Part shown: one piece after another, positions 1-6,736 of the stretch
Numbering within the stretch: the first letter of the stretch is position 1
Layout of the letters: every line of letters starts with the position of its first letter
NCBI GenBank assembly: GCA_038200275.1
Contig: JBBPYC010000064.1
Span: forward strand, 1-23,473
Origin: JBBPYC01 sp038200275
Lineage (GTDB): Bacteria > Pseudomonadota > Gammaproteobacteria > Burkholderiales > Burkholderiaceae_C
DNA length: 23,473 nucleotides
Direction of reading: 5' to 3'
Notes under the pieces: generated by a model
What the model was told of the DNA's origin: nothing
The model's input: only the letters and a program-made list of their open reading frames with translations
Databases searched by the model: none
Position numbers and translations under genes: made by a program

Positions 1-184
1 GCATCATGCGGGTGTAGATGGTGTGCCAGTTGCCGTATGTTGTGGGCAGCGCACGCCACTTGCAGCCGTTGGCGGCCACGTGCAGGATGGCGTTGAGCAC
101 CTGCAGGTTGTCCAGGCTCACGTTGCCGCGCTGGCGCGGCAATGAGGCTGCGATCTGCTCAAACTGTTCGGAGGTCAATTGCAT
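1..184 (-). CDS. IS5-family transposase, N-terminal fragment
   Basis: The minus-strand reading frame begins with ATG at 184-182 and runs off the left edge after 61 codons. The protein starts MQLTSEQFEQIAASLPRQRG and continues with the pattern W-R-x-LP-x-x-YG-x-W-x-T-x-Y-x-R. This is the N-terminal DUF4096-type domain shared by many IS5-family transposases. The DDE catalytic domain would lie beyond the window. The frame opens toward the edge, so the gene may be intact there. The family call rests on this short motif alone. The start lies about 50 bases inside the presumed IS end, which is normal for such elements. Confidence 0.6.
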   Translation of the reverse strand, partial: MQLTSEQFEQIAASLPRQRGNVSLDNLQVLNAILHVAANGCKWRALPTTYGNWHTIYTRMM

Positions 185-236
185 GATCGGGAGTATCGCG
201 TGCAGACACAGTGCCGGCAATAAGTGTTAACACGAC
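1..236 (-). mobile_element. IS5-family-like insertion sequence, 5' end only (cut by window edge)
   Basis: This is the transposase-start end of an insertion sequence whose remainder lies outside the window. The boundary is placed after the tip read on the minus strand as GGTCGTGTTAACACTTATTG (217-236), which contains the perfect 10-base palindrome GTGTTAACAC at 224-233. The next four bases, CTAG (237-240), fit the YTAR-type target duplicated by some IS5-group elements. The boundary is inferred, because the other inverted repeat is not visible. Confidence 0.5.
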
Positions 237-395
237 CTAGCAAACATTGCGTTGTTTGCTATAAATAAAGAAGCAAACGCTGCCTCGGGCATGCGATCTG
301 CCGATCCGGGCGGCGCCGCTGCGTCGCGTGGGCACGAAGTCGGTGTTGTTGCGTGGCCGACAGCCATTCGCATGCAAGACCGAAGGAGCCCAGAC

Positions 396-1370
396 ATGAA
401 CAATGACAAAGACACCACGCACCGTGTCCAGCAAACACGCGACATCCAGCGCCAACAAGACCAGAAAGACGTTGAGGCTCCCCAGTCCGACGAAAAAAGC
501 GCGGTGCAGGCTGGCGCGCGCAAGCAGCCCGAACAACTGCCCGAGCAGCACATCGCCAAGCCCGGCAATGAGCACGAACTCGAGTTGACACCGCAACACA
601 CCGCGCCCAATTACAAGGGCAGCGGCAAGCTCGAAGGCTTCGCCACCCTCATCACCGGCGGCGATTCCGGTATTGGCCGCTCGGTGGCGATCCTGTTCGC
701 GCGCGAAGGCGCCGACGTGGCGATCGTCTATCTCAATGAGGACGAGGACGCCGAACACACCAAATACCATGTCGAGAAAGAAGGCCGGCGTTGCCTGTTG
801 ATCCGCGGCGACGTGACCGATATGGCGTTTTGCCAGTCGGCAGTGGACCAAACGGCGAACGCCTTCGGCCGGCTCGACGTGCTCGTCAACAACGCCGCAT
901 TCCAAGAGCATGCCGACAGCATCGAGCAACTCACCGAGGAACGGTTCGACCTGACGATGCGTACCAACGTCTACGGCTACTTCCACATGGCGAAAGCCGC
1001 GTTGCCGCACATGAAAAATGGCGCGTCGATCATCAACACCGGCTCGGTGGTCGGCCTGCGTGGCAGCAGCCAGCTGCTCGACTATTCGACGACAAAGGGC
1101 GCAATTCATGCGTTCACCAAAGCGCTGGCGCAGCAGGTGATCGACAGGGGGATTCGCGTGAACGCGGTCGCGCCCGGCCCGGTCTGGACGCCGCTGAACC
1201 CGGCGGATCAGCCGGCCGAAGCGATGAAAACCTGGGGCCAGGGAACCGACATGAAGCGCGTGGCGCAGCCGGAAGAGCTGTCGCCCGCCTATGTATTTTT
1301 GGCAGCGCCGGTCTGCTCGGGCTACATCACGGGCATCGTGCTGCCAATCACGGGCAGCGTCGAGAGCTGA
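396..1370 (+). CDS. SDR-family NAD(P)-dependent oxidoreductase with long polar N-terminus
   Basis: This is a 324-residue short-chain dehydrogenase/reductase. The Rossmann glycine motif TGGDSGIG is at residues 87-94, the NNAA motif at 165-168, the catalytic Ser at 217, and Tyr230-x3-Lys234 in YSTTKGA. The first 75 or so residues are very polar (rich in Gln, Asp and Lys), probably disordered, and precede the catalytic fold. This layout matches the YghA / general-stress-protein-39 group of cytoplasmic SDRs, whose physiological substrates are poorly known. The ATG at 396 is chosen over an upstream in-frame start at 252 because GAAGGAG lies about eight bases before it. The frame from 252 also begins in composition that does not look like this protein family. 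The gene stands alone between the IS5-like fragment and a repeat-rich gap. The extreme C-terminus (LPITGSVES) is slightly atypical, since most relatives end in a VNGG-like stretch. Confidence 0.88.
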   Translation: MNNDKDTTHRVQQTRDIQRQQDQKDVEAPQSDEKSAVQAGARKQPEQLPEQHIAKPGNEHELELTPQHTAPNYKGSGKLEGFATLITGGDSGIGRSVAILFAREGADVAIVYLNEDEDAEHTKYHVEKEGRRCLLIRGDVTDMAFCQSAVDQTANAFGRLDVLVNNAAFQEHADSIEQLTEERFDLTMRTNVYGYFHMAKAALPHMKNGASIINTGSVVGLRGSSQLLDYSTTKGAIHAFTKALAQQVIDRGIRVNAVAPGPVWTPLNPADQPAEAMKTWGQGTDMKRVAQPEELSPAYVFLAAPVCSGYITGIVLPITGSVES

Positions 1371-1373
1371 GCT

Positions 1374-1472
1374 CTCCCCCAGCCTTCGCTCCCTTCGGTC
1401 GGCTTTCGGCTATCCCCCACCGGGGGCGGCGCCTACGGCCCGGCAAAACCGGCTCCACGGTCCCTGCTGGAA
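1374..1472. repeat. Hairpin-rich intergenic repeat unit, copy 1
   Basis: The block contains CCCCC-ACC-GGGGG, a GCC-TAC-GGC inverted repeat and CCGG-CAAAA-CCGG, ending TCCCTGCTGGAA. From memory it resembles a dispersed intergenic repeat found next to stop codons in many Comamonadaceae-type genomes (CCCGGCAAAGCCGG followed by TTCCACGG). That resemblance has not been checked. Such units may act in transcription termination or mRNA end protection. Confidence 0.45.
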
Positions 1473-1605
1473 GTTGCGTGCGGCTCCCAACCGATAGCGG
1501 CGCTTGCGGCTTGTTGGAGCCGGGTCGGCACAGACGTTGACCCGCATGGATTTGCGCAACGCATGCCGCTTTGCTTGCCGCTAACGGGGCACCTACCTAG
1601 CGAGA

Positions 1606-1638
1606 CCGGCAAAGCAGGCTCTGCGAGGTCTGCTGGAA
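1606..1638. repeat. Diverged second copy of the CCGGCAAA...CTGCTGGAA repeat
   Basis: CCGGCAAAGCAGGCTCTGCG followed by AGGTCTGCTGGAA lines up, with a few substitutions and one small gap, with 1440-1472 (CCGGCAAAACCGGCTCCACG, then GTCCCTGCTGGAA). The CCGG stem of the first copy is lost here, because the second CCGG has become CAGG. This suggests decay of an older repeat. Confidence 0.4.
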
Positions 1639-1696
1639 TGGTTTGAGGCGCCTTGAATTCGGTGGGTCATCGACTCGGCATCTCGATGAAAACGCG

Positions 1697-1984
1697 CTAT
1701 CGGGACGCCGGTTTGTTTGTCGGGGTCGCAACTTCTTCTCCCCGAATCGCCTGCTGCGTGCCCGGCGCATCGAGCGCGGCGCCGGGGTCTTCTGCACCGG
1801 CATCGGACGGCACCGCTTCGGTCGCGGCACCCCGCATCGCGCGGGCGGCTTCGGCGTCGCGATCTTTGGCGCGCTGCAGTTCGCTGATTCGACGCGCTGC
1901 GCCGATGGTCGTGAGCAAGGGGTCGACCGGTACGCTGGCTTCGCGGCAGAGGCTTTCGAGCGTGCTGCGCTGCACGTCGCTCAT
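1697..1984 (-). CDS. Possible small hypothetical protein (95 aa), doubtful
   Basis: The frame starts with ATG at 1984 and encodes 95 residues beginning MSDVQRSTLESLC, with a helical, charged middle (ISELQRAKDRDAEAARAMRG) and a Pro/Ala/Thr-rich tail. I do not recognise it. Codons in this frame are strongly G or C at the third position, as in the genes around it, which favours coding on this strand over the overlapping plus-strand frames. The frame stays open upstream of the ATG to a stop at 2129-2131. That extra stretch is also Pro/Ala/Ser-rich, so the true start could be a non-ATG codon further upstream. No clear ribosome binding site precedes 1984. It lies alone, divergent from the glycosyltransferase at 2280. 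It may be a remnant of a longer gene. Confidence 0.35.
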   Translation of the reverse strand: MSDVQRSTLESLCREASVPVDPLLTTIGAARRISELQRAKDRDAEAARAMRGAATEAVPSDAGAEDPGAALDAPGTQQAIRGEEVATPTNKPASR

Positions 1985-2279
1985 CGGCGCATCGACTTCG
2001 CGCGCGGCTGGTGTCGAGCTGTGCGCCGAGTCGTCATTGCCGCTGGTTGCGGCGGGCAGGTTGCCGGCCGGTGCCGGATCAGGTCTTGGCTGGTCGGAGA
2101 TGGACGATGGTCTCCCAGGTGTTTGCGCCTATCAAAGCTGGATGGCCGACAGGGCTTGGGAGTCGCCTGCTACAGGCTTCAGCATGCGACCGCTCACCGC
2201 ATCAGGATACGACGCATCGGCTGCTCTGCGCGCTGGTGGAAAATCGGCAAGGTGACTCGCGCCGACTGCACCCTCTTTG

Positions 2280-3449
2280 ATGGCTGACGCACCGCACCTG
2301 CTGGATGCGACGATGTTCTGGAACCCGAGCGGCGGTGTGCGTCGCTATGTGCTGGCCAAGCGCCAGTTCGCCCAGGCATACCACCCGCACTGGCGCCACA
2401 CGATCGCGAACCCCACGCCCGATGCCGCCGACCAACTGCGCGTGCCTGGCTGGCCGCTGCCCGGCAGTGGCGGCAGCTACCGGCTGCCGTGGCAGCGGGC
2501 GGCAACGGCGCGGCTGCTGGCTGCTGCGCGGCCCAACCTCGTCGAAGCAGCCGATCCATATCGGCTTGGCTGGGCCGCGCTGGACGCAGCCGCGCAACTG
2601 AGCGTGCCGGCAGTCGCGTTTTGCCATTCGAATCTTGACCAGCTTGCGCGCTCGGCGTTGGGCGGCGGTCGCGCGGGTGCGCTTGCAGCACGCGCGGCAC
2701 GGCGCTATGCGGTGCATCTGTATCGACACTTCGACCTGGTGCTTGCGCCCAGCGAAGCAATGGCCACCCACTTGCGTGGTTGGGGCGTGCCGCGGGTGCA
2801 GCGGCAGCCGCTTGGCGTCGACTGCAAGGTGTTCCATCCCGACCGCGCCGACCCGGCGTGGCGCTCGGCGCTCGGCCTGCCGGCAGACGCGCGGTTGTTG
2901 GTGTTTGCGGGCCGCTTCGCACCGGAGAAAAATCTGTCTGTGCTGGTCGATGCGGTACGCCAACTCGGCCCACGTTATTGGCTGCTTGCCATCGGCGCCG
3001 GTCCGCAACCACCGCGTGGCGAACGCGTGATCTGCCACCCGCTACAGCTGGACGCCGTGCAGTTGGCGACCGCGCTGGCCAGCAGCGACGTGTTTGTGCA
3101 TGCGGGCGCGCAGGAAACCTTCGGGCTGTCGGTGCTGGAAGCGCTGGCCTGTGGCACGCCAGTGGTCGCGCGCGCGGCGGAAGGGCTGGCCGAGTTGGTC
3201 GATACGCCAGTCGGGCTCGGCGTGGGCAGCGACCGAACGGATGCTTTTGCGGAAGCGATTACCGCAGTGTGCGAGCAACCGCGTGCGGCGTTGTCGGCGG
3301 CTGCGCGCGCCCGCGCGGCGGGCTATGCCTGGGATCAGGTGCTGCCCCCGCTGTGGCAACATTACGGCCGCTTGATGGGCCACAACGAAGCACTCTCCCC
3401 CGCTGCGCCCATCGATTTGTCGCAGGCGCAAGCGGTCATCCGACCATGA
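2280..3449 (+). CDS. Glycosyltransferase, GT-B fold, GT1/GT4 type
   Basis: The 389-residue protein has two Rossmann-like halves. The N-terminal acceptor half includes WNPSGGVRRYV near residues 14-24. The C-terminal sugar-nucleotide half has GRFAPEKNL at about 211-219 and the E-x7-E signature in QETFGLSVLEAL (Glu279 and Glu287). It is expected to transfer a sugar from a nucleotide donor, on the cytoplasmic face of the inner membrane, to a lipid or glycan acceptor. The exact donor and acceptor cannot be read from the sequence. ATG 2280 is preferred over the TTG just before it (2277), but neither has a strong ribosome binding site. The stop codon overlaps the start of the DUF2334 deacetylase gene by four bases (ATGA), indicating translational coupling and a shared pathway. 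The convergent minus-strand pair, a PAP2 phosphatase and a second glycosyltransferase, supports an envelope glycolipid role. Confidence 0.85.
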   Translation: MADAPHLLDATMFWNPSGGVRRYVLAKRQFAQAYHPHWRHTIANPTPDAADQLRVPGWPLPGSGGSYRLPWQRAATARLLAAARPNLVEAADPYRLGWAALDAAAQLSVPAVAFCHSNLDQLARSALGGGRAGALAARAARRYAVHLYRHFDLVLAPSEAMATHLRGWGVPRVQRQPLGVDCKVFHPDRADPAWRSALGLPADARLLVFAGRFAPEKNLSVLVDAVRQLGPRYWLLAIGAGPQPPRGERVICHPLQLDAVQLATALASSDVFVHAGAQETFGLSVLEALACGTPVVARAAEGLAELVDTPVGLGVGSDRTDAFAEAITAVCEQPRAALSAAARARAAGYAWDQVLPPLWQHYGRLMGHNEALSPAAPIDLSQAQAVIRP

Positions 3450-4237
3450 GCGACAGCCGTTTCCCGACGACTGCCGAAGCGTCGGTGCCTGCCTCGCCGC
3501 AGCGCATCCTGTGCATCGTGCTGCACGACGTGGCGCCGGGCACCTGGGGCGCGTGCCAGAGGTTGCTTGCCGCGCTCGAAGGCATCGCGCCCAACACGCC
3601 CGTGACCCATCTGGCCGTGCCGCGCTATCACAACCAGCCACGCGACTCAGAATTCGAGGCTTGGCTGCAAGCCCGAGCACAATGCGGCGACGAGATCGCG
3701 CTGCACGGCTTCACGCACCTGGACGAACGGCCTTCGCGTGGCCCGATCGACCATCTGCGCCGGCGTCACTACACGCGCAGCGAAGGCGAGTTCAGCGATC
3801 TGTCGTACCACGAAGCCAGCGAACGGATCGACGCCGGCATGCAGTGGCTGGATGAGCTGGGCATCGAAGCAAAAGGGTTTGTCGCACCTGCATGGCTGCT
3901 GGGCGAAGCGGCTTGGCGTGCGCTGCGCGCGCAGCAGCGCTTCGATTACACCTGCACGTTGCGGCACATCCATTTGCTGCCCGGCGAACAACGCATCACG
4001 GCACAAGCGCAGGTCTGGAGCAACTCGGCTGCTTGGCGGCGAGACCTGTCGGTGCTATGGAACGCGACGCTGGCCGCACGGCAACGCGCGCAGCCCGTGG
4101 TGCGGCTGGAGTTGCATCCGGCCGACATCGATCACCCGGTGCTTGCGCGCTCGTGGATGGGGTTGGCGCGAGAGCAACTGCAGTCGCGCAGGTCGCAGAC
4201 GCTGCATCAGGTGGTGAGTCAGCTCGCGGCGAGTTGA
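3446..4237 (+). CDS. DUF2334-type polysaccharide deacetylase family protein
   Basis: The 263-residue protein has the metal-site motifs of the NodB/DUF2334 deacetylase fold: HDVAP at residues 27-31 (His27, Asp28), LHGFTH at 86-91 with two histidines, FVAPAW at 145-150, and a late ELHPADIDHP motif. Family members remove N- or O-acetyl groups from glycans or glycolipids using a divalent metal bound by Asp and two His. There is no signal peptide: the N-terminus is polar and leads directly into ILCIVLHDVAP. This suggests cytoplasmic action on the product of the upstream glycosyltransferase, whose stop codon it overlaps by four bases. The pairing resembles the PIG-L/deacetylase step of GlcNAc-lipid pathways, but that is an analogy. 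DUF2334 proteins are rarely characterised, so the substrate is unknown. Confidence 0.82.
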   Translation: MSDSRFPTTAEASVPASPQRILCIVLHDVAPGTWGACQRLLAALEGIAPNTPVTHLAVPRYHNQPRDSEFEAWLQARAQCGDEIALHGFTHLDERPSRGPIDHLRRRHYTRSEGEFSDLSYHEASERIDAGMQWLDELGIEAKGFVAPAWLLGEAAWRALRAQQRFDYTCTLRHIHLLPGEQRITAQAQVWSNSAAWRRDLSVLWNATLAARQRAQPVVRLELHPADIDHPVLARSWMGLAREQLQSRRSQTLHQVVSQLAAS

Positions 4238-4304
4238 CCGAATCCTCGGTTGCAGTGCAACGGCATCGCGCTGCGCGACGTGCCGCAAACGGGCCGGACG
4301 GGCC

Positions 4305-4853
4305 TCAGAACAGCATCAGAATCGCGTGCCCCATCAGGCAGCCGAGCAGGGCGCCAACAACCACATCGCTCGGATAGTGCAGACCGAGCGCCACGCGCGA
4401 CAACGCCACCAGCACCGTGAATGGCCACGCGATCCAGCCGAGCACGGGGAAGTAGGCGACCAAGATGGTCGAAAAACCCACCGCGTGCAGCACGTGCCCA
4501 CTGGGGAAACTGAATTCGTCAAGTGCGCGCGTGCAGGCCGACACGCCGGGACAATTGATATAAGGCCGCGGGCGCGCGAAGTGACGCTTCAGCACCGTGT
4601 AGATCAGCAGATTCACCACGCCGAGCAGCGTCATGCGCAATGCGCCAGCAGTCCCGGCCGCACCACCAAGCCATGGCATCAGCGCGATGATGGAGTACCA
4701 AAGCTTGCCGTTGGACAGCCAGCTCACCGTCACGAGCACGCGCACGAGCAGCGGCCAGCCACTGGCGCGGTGGATCTGAAGCGACCACGAACGGTCGCGT
4801 TCGGCCCACCTATGCCACGCAAGCAGGTAGCTTTGACGGTGTTGCTGCCGCAT
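4305..4853 (-). CDS. PAP2-family membrane phosphatase
   Basis: The 182-residue integral membrane protein carries the three-part acid phosphatase signature: K-x6-RP at residues 89-97 (KRHFARPRP), PSGH at 117-120 (catalytic His120), and SR-x5-H-x3-D at 152-163 (SRVALGLHYPSD). Several hydrophobic segments surround these motifs, with active residues expected at the periplasmic face. PAP2 proteins dephosphorylate phosphatidate, phosphatidylglycerophosphate or undecaprenyl pyrophosphate. Beside glycosyltransferases, a lipid phosphate released during glycolipid synthesis is a fair guess. The start overlaps the end of the upstream glycosyltransferase gene by 44 bases, which is long for a coupled start. 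However, the next in-frame ATG (about codon 59) would delete a membrane segment. It converges with the deacetylase gene, 67 bases away. Confidence 0.88.
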   Translation of the reverse strand: MRQQHRQSYLLAWHRWAERDRSWSLQIHRASGWPLLVRVLVTVSWLSNGKLWYSIIALMPWLGGAAGTAGALRMTLLGVVNLLIYTVLKRHFARPRPYINCPGVSACTRALDEFSFPSGHVLHAVGFSTILVAYFPVLGWIAWPFTVLVALSRVALGLHYPSDVVVGALLGCLMGHAILMLF

Positions 4854-5991
4854 CGGCGACCACCTCCAGAAAACGATCTTCGAGCAGCGCTAGCACCGCG
4901 CCCCAGTCGGCGCGGCCCGCCGCCTGGCACGCTGCGGCACGCATCGGCGCGAGTTCGCCGTGCAGCGAGGCGAGCACGCCAACGGCTTCAACGAACGCCG
5001 CGTCCTGGCCGGGCGCGATCAATCGGCCGCACACTTGGTCTTCCACGAACTCACCAGCCGCTGCGGCATCGAAAGCGATCACCGGCAGTCCGGAAGCAAG
5101 TGCCTCCACCGTCACGTTGCCGAACGTCTCCGACAGGCTTGGAAAAAGGAACAGATCGGCGCTTGCGTAATGCGCAGCAAGCGCATCCCCGGTCTGCATG
5201 CCGGCAAAATGCGCGGCCGGATAGCGCCGTTGCAGCTGGGCTTTCAGCGGCCCGTCGCCGACCAGCACCATGCGCGCCGATGGCACCAGTTCGAGCGCAC
5301 GCTGCCAGGCGGACAAAGCCAGCCCGACGTTCTTCTCAGCCGCCAGCCGTCCCACATACAGCAGCACCGGGCAGTCCTCGGCGACGCCCCACACCGCACG
5401 CAAGGCGGCGCTTCGACGATCGGGCGAAAACCGCACAGTATCGACCCCACGGCCAACCACCTCGACGCGCTCGAAGCCAGCCGCGAGCAGTTCGGCGCGC
5501 GCGCGTTGGGTTGGCACGAAGGTGCGCGCGGTGCGGTTGTGCAGCCGGCGCAGATAGCCGCCAATCGCAGACGACAGCCAGCCGAGTCGGTAGTACCGGC
5601 TGTACTGATGGAAGTTGGTGCGGAAGTCGGAAGTGACCGGAATGCCGAGTTGACGCGCCGCCCGCACGGCCGCCCAGCCCAGCGGCCCTTCAGTCACGAC
5701 ATGCACCAATTGCGGCCGGGTGGCTGCGAAGTGCTTTGCCAGTCGGGCCGGGCGCATCAGCCCAAAACGCAAATCGGGATACATCGGAATCGGCAGACCA
5801 GCACTAAGCCAGTCGGGCGACCCACCTGCAACGGGCGCTGCTGTGGCCGCGTCGCCGTCGCTGCGCTGACGCGGACGAATCAACTCGATTTGATGACCTT
5901 TGCTGCGCAGGTACGAAACAAAGCGCGCAACCGTCAGCGCAACGCCGTTGACTTCTGGGGGGTATGTCTCCGTGATGAATGCGATGCGCAT
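4810..5991 (-). CDS. Glycosyltransferase family 4 protein, MgtA/SqdX-like
   Basis: The 393-residue GT-B enzyme begins MRIAFITETYPPEVNGVALT, the hallmark N-terminus of MgtA-like glycosyltransferases (GDP-mannose-dependent mannosyltransferases and SqdX-like enzymes) that act on diacylglycerol or polyprenyl acceptors. The acceptor region has FRTNFHQYSRYY at 123-134. The donor region has YVGRLAAEKN at 212-221 and E-x7-E in SETFGNVTVEAL (Glu288, Glu296). I place the start at 5991 because family members begin at MRI; an upstream in-frame ATG at 6003 adds only four residues. Neither start has a strong Shine-Dalgarno sequence. It is followed by the PAP2 phosphatase with overlapping frames. The sugar donor cannot be told from the sequence: mannose, glucuronate and sulfoquinovose enzymes all share these motifs. 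Confidence 0.85.
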   Translation of the reverse strand: MRIAFITETYPPEVNGVALTVARFVSYLRSKGHQIELIRPRQRSDGDAATAAPVAGGSPDWLSAGLPIPMYPDLRFGLMRPARLAKHFAATRPQLVHVVTEGPLGWAAVRAARQLGIPVTSDFRTNFHQYSRYYRLGWLSSAIGGYLRRLHNRTARTFVPTQRARAELLAAGFERVEVVGRGVDTVRFSPDRRSAALRAVWGVAEDCPVLLYVGRLAAEKNVGLALSAWQRALELVPSARMVLVGDGPLKAQLQRRYPAAHFAGMQTGDALAAHYASADLFLFPSLSETFGNVTVEALASGLPVIAFDAAAAGEFVEDQVCGRLIAPGQDAAFVEAVGVLASLHGELAPMRAAACQAAGRADWGAVLALLEDRFLEVVADAAATPSKLPACVA

Positions 5992-6088
5992 GGCAAGCCG
6001 CATTGTTTCACGACTTGCGTGATAAAAGCCGCAACACTGTCGCTCCTGCCCGTTGTCTCAGGCGGCAGATCGTGGCAGCAATTGACGG

Positions 6089-6409
6089 CTATTCGTCCGG
6101 CAACAGGTCAGGCACGGCGGAATCCGACCGCTCGATGATCCGGTCGGTCTGAATGTCTGCGCCCGGCTCGGGTTCGTCACCGGTGGCCGATCCGCGTTCG
6201 CCGGTACCCATCGAATCGGTGTTGGTGCCCGATTCGACGGGCAAGCCGCCGAGCTCGGCTGCGTTGTCGGGCGCGGTCGCCATCGGCCGCTCGCCTTGCA
6301 CGTCGCTGCCGCTGTCGGAGGTGTCGCTGGGGCCGAGCGCGTCGACGTCGCGACCTTTTGGCACAGCCGGCGCGGGGGTATTGATCGAGGTGCTGCTGCT
6401 AGTTGCCAT
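6089..6409 (-). CDS. Small acidic, probably disordered conserved hypothetical protein
   Basis: The 106-residue protein begins MATSSSTSINTPAPAVPKGR and is rich in Ser, Thr, Pro, Asp, Glu and Gly. It has almost no hydrophobic residues and no cysteine, so it is likely intrinsically disordered. The start at 6409 is secure because AAGGAG sits about eight bases upstream on the minus strand. A longer frame reaching 6565 lacks such a site. The segment VDALGPSDTSDSGSDVQGER looks familiar from small hypothetical proteins in other Burkholderiales genomes, sometimes mislabelled in databases as chemotaxis or MatE proteins. This is recall only. No function can be assigned. It lies upstream of, and on the same strand as, the MgtA-like gene (97-base gap), and is divergent from the Rieske gene. 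Confidence 0.72.
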   Translation of the reverse strand: MATSSSTSINTPAPAVPKGRDVDALGPSDTSDSGSDVQGERPMATAPDNAAELGGLPVESGTNTDSMGTGERGSATGDEPEPGADIQTDRIIERSDSAVPDLLPDE

Positions 6410-6736
6410 TGGGTTGCTCCTTAAGTCGGCTGGTCTTGCTTCAGAGGATGTCCAAGGTGCCGGGCAGCAGTCGGCGTGCCTGAGGGCCAAGGCATGGCCA
6501 GCGTGCCCGCCATATTGCAACCATCGGTAAGACTTGTGATAACGCGGAACCACCAACCGCGGCACCCTTTAGATATCGCCACCAATGAAGCAACGCCTTT
6601 TTTCAATGCGATCGACGGCCGCAGCTTTTACATCTGTGGGACTTACGGGCATGCGCGTGCAGCCAAAGCGATTGACCGGCGGCGCACTCTGTATACAGAA
6701 TCTAAATCGGTCGGTAGGAACAATTTCTAAAAACTT
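6410..6736. other. Divergent intergenic region between the acidic protein gene and the Rieske gene
   Basis: These 327 bases carry no convincing gene. AT content rises toward the Rieske start codon (6690-6736), as expected for a promoter. A 12-base perfect palindrome lies at 6688-6699. A TTGACC hexamer at 6672-6677 is not followed by a good -10 at 16-18 bases: TATACA at 6692-6697 is only 14 away. I therefore do not call a promoter with confidence. Confidence 0.5.
6688..6699. promoter_or_regulatory. TCTGTATACAGA palindrome, possible operator
   Basis: This is a perfect 12-base inverted repeat centred on GTATAC, 38 bases before the Rieske start codon. TGTATACA-type palindromes are typical operators of GntR-family (FadR/FCD subgroup) regulators. 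No regulator gene is present in this window, so the assignment is speculative. Its place near the expected promoter would suit control of the Rieske, PQQ dehydrogenase and cyclase genes. Confidence 0.35.

Larger units (their letters stand above)
1371..1696. other. Non-coding stretch downstream of the SDR gene, rich in short inverted repeats
   Basis: I see no convincing gene in these 326 bases. A hairpin-rich block just after the SDR stop codon includes CCCCC-ACC-GGGGG at 1414-1426 and CCGG-CAAAA-CCGG at 1440-1452. A diverged second copy of part of it lies near 1606-1638. Neither hairpin is followed by a clear T-run, so I do not call an intrinsic terminator. Confidence 0.5.

Noticed and set aside
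247..265. TTGCGT / TATAAA promoter upstream of the SDR
   Set aside because: The hexamers are only seven bases apart, so they cannot act as a -35/-10 pair.
237..1109. 290-codon minus-strand open frame opposite the SDR gene
   Set aside because: It is antisense to a clear SDR with all motifs. The translated product has no recognisable motif, and long antisense frames are expected at this GC content.
1643..2287. Overlapping plus-strand open frames of 200-214 codons
   Set aside because: They are Arg/Cys/Trp-rich with no recognisable motif. Codon use favours the opposite strand, and no ribosome binding site is seen.
6672..6697. TTGACC / TATACA as a sigma-70 promoter for the Rieske gene
   Set aside because: The spacer is only 14 bases, too short for a usual promoter. 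TATACA is also part of the palindrome.
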